Source: Dongia_B sp035539215 (lineage in GTDB: Bacteria > Pseudomonadota > Alphaproteobacteria > Dongiales > Dongiaceae). From it: a DNA stretch of 5,187 nt. Of the stretch, positions 4,637 through 5,187 are shown in pieces. The first letter of the stretch is position 1. The number at the start of each line of letters is the position of its first letter. The stretch spans positions 1-5,187 of the forward strand of contig DATLIX010000056.1 of the NCBI GenBank assembly GCA_035539215.1. The letters are read 5' to 3'. The notes under the pieces are model-generated. The model was given only the letters and a program-made list of their open reading frames with translations, was not told the origin of the DNA and searched no databases. Position numbers and translations under genes: made by a program.

Positions 4637-5187
4637 TCAGGCGGCCGAGGCCGCCGCGTCGCGGGCCGAGCGGCGCAGCTTCACGCTCTCGCTTTTCAAC
4701 TGGCCGCAGGCCGCCATGATATCCTCGCCGCGCGGTGTCCGTACCGGGCTGGCATAGCCGGCATTGAAGACGATATCGCTGAAGGCATTGATGGCGGCAT
4801 CGGTCGAGCGCTCATAGGGCGCCCCCGGCCAGGGATTGAAGGGGATGAGATTGACCTTGGCCGGAATGCCCTTGATCAGCTTGACCAGCGCGCGGGCATC
4901 GGCCGGGCTGTCATTGACGTCTTTCAGCATCACGTATTCGAAGGTGATGCGGCGCGCATTGGTCAAGGTCGGGTAGTCGCGGCAGGCCTGCATCAATTGC
5001 GCGATCGGATACTTCTTGTTGATCGGCACGATCTCGTCGCGCAACTCGTCGGTGACGGCATGCAGCGAGATGGCGAGATTGACGCCGAGCTCGGCACCGG
5101 CGCGTTCGATCATCGGCACGACGCCGGCGGTGGAAAGCGTGATCCGGCGCTTGGAGATCGAGATCCCCTCGCTGTCCATGACGATCT
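4637..5187 (-). CDS. rlmN: RlmN, dual-specificity 23S rRNA/tRNA adenine-C2 methyltransferase, C-terminal part
   Basis: The frame is open to the right edge and ends in TGA at 4637-4639, giving the last 180 or so residues; about half the protein lies outside the window. RlmN is a radical-SAM enzyme that methylates C2 of A2503 in 23S rRNA and of A37 in some tRNAs, acting in the cytoplasm. Numbering from the Met at 5179, the segments that match the E. coli protein are GISISKRRITLSTAGVVP (5-22), NLAISLHAVTDELRDEIVPI (34-53), INKKYPI (53-59), ITFEYVMLKDVND (78-90), VNLIPFNPWPGAPYERS (109-125) and RTPRGEDIMAACGQL (147-161). Cys158 in AACGQL corresponds to the catalytic C-terminal Cys (Cys355 in E. 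coli) that becomes methylated. The Cx3Cx2C iron-sulfur motif is beyond the edge. The Met at 5179 is internal, not the start. The Ala/Ser-rich tail is not conserved. It converges on the protease gene with a 33-bp gap and is probably unrelated in function. Confidence 0.97.
   Translation of the reverse strand, partial: IVMDSEGISISKRRITLSTAGVVPMIERAGAELGVNLAISLHAVTDELRDEIVPINKKYPIAQLMQACRDYPTLTNARRITFEYVMLKDVNDSPADARALVKLIKGIPAKVNLIPFNPWPGAPYERSTDAAINAFSDIVFNAGYASPVRTPRGEDIMAACGQLKSESVKLRRSARDAAASAA
4640..4655. terminator. GC-rich hairpin at the convergent S8 protease / rlmN junction
   Basis: GGCGGCC-GA-GGCCGCC is a perfect 7-bp inverted repeat, or six pairs closing a CGAG tetraloop. It overlaps the last sense codons of rlmN and lies 36 bp past the protease stop. 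It could act in both directions, but neither strand has a U tract after it, and Ala/Ser-rich codons in high-GC DNA make such palindromes easily. Confidence 0.3.

Noticed and set aside
1..5187. CRISPR array, insertion sequence, integrase, attachment site or toxin-antitoxin pair
   Set aside because: No regularly spaced repeats, transposase motifs, terminal inverted repeats or small paired genes were seen on either strand.

Overview
The window looks like a piece of a GC-rich alphaproteobacterial chromosome, possibly from the Rhodospirillales or relatives. The basis is high GC, strong G/C preference at third codon positions, and the style of the TPR protein and RlmN. This is a judgement by eye, not a database assignment. 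Five protein genes are supported. Two of them run off the window edges: a regulator loses its last few residues on the left, and rlmN loses its N-terminal half on the right.

Layout, left to right. (1) Bases 1-804, minus strand: an XRE-type helix-turn-helix regulator with an MmyB-like ligand-binding domain. (2) Bases 991-1542, minus: a carboxymuconolactone decarboxylase/AhpD-fold protein with no cysteines, so it cannot use the usual AhpD redox pair. A perfect dyad (ATTACCT-GGG-AGGTAAT) lies about 100 bp upstream of it. (3) Bases 1735-2961 (or 2973), minus: a probably exported TPR-repeat protein. (4) Bases about 2974-3499: a 526-bp non-coding divergent region. Its left half holds GC-rich hairpins and a 9-bp direct repeat in the TPR gene's leader. 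Its right half holds three consecutive stem-loops (3282-3398) ahead of the next gene. (5) Bases 3500-4603, plus: a compact subtilisin-family (S8) protease with Asp/His/Ser in place, Gly where the oxyanion-hole Asn is expected, and no signal peptide or propeptide. (6) Bases 4637-5187, minus: the C-terminal part of RlmN, convergent with the protease gene.

How they may work together. RlmN is a housekeeping gene and probably unrelated to the rest. The regulator and the CMD-like protein may form a small regulatory pair, because MmyB-like regulators often sit beside oxidoreductase-type genes. The protease and the TPR protein are divergent and share a long intergenic region. A functional link is possible but speculative, because the TPR protein appears exported while the protease has no export signal. 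The most unusual features are the protease's altered active site and missing leader, the stem-loop cluster before it, and the cysteine-free CMD protein. None of these alone demonstrates a new system.
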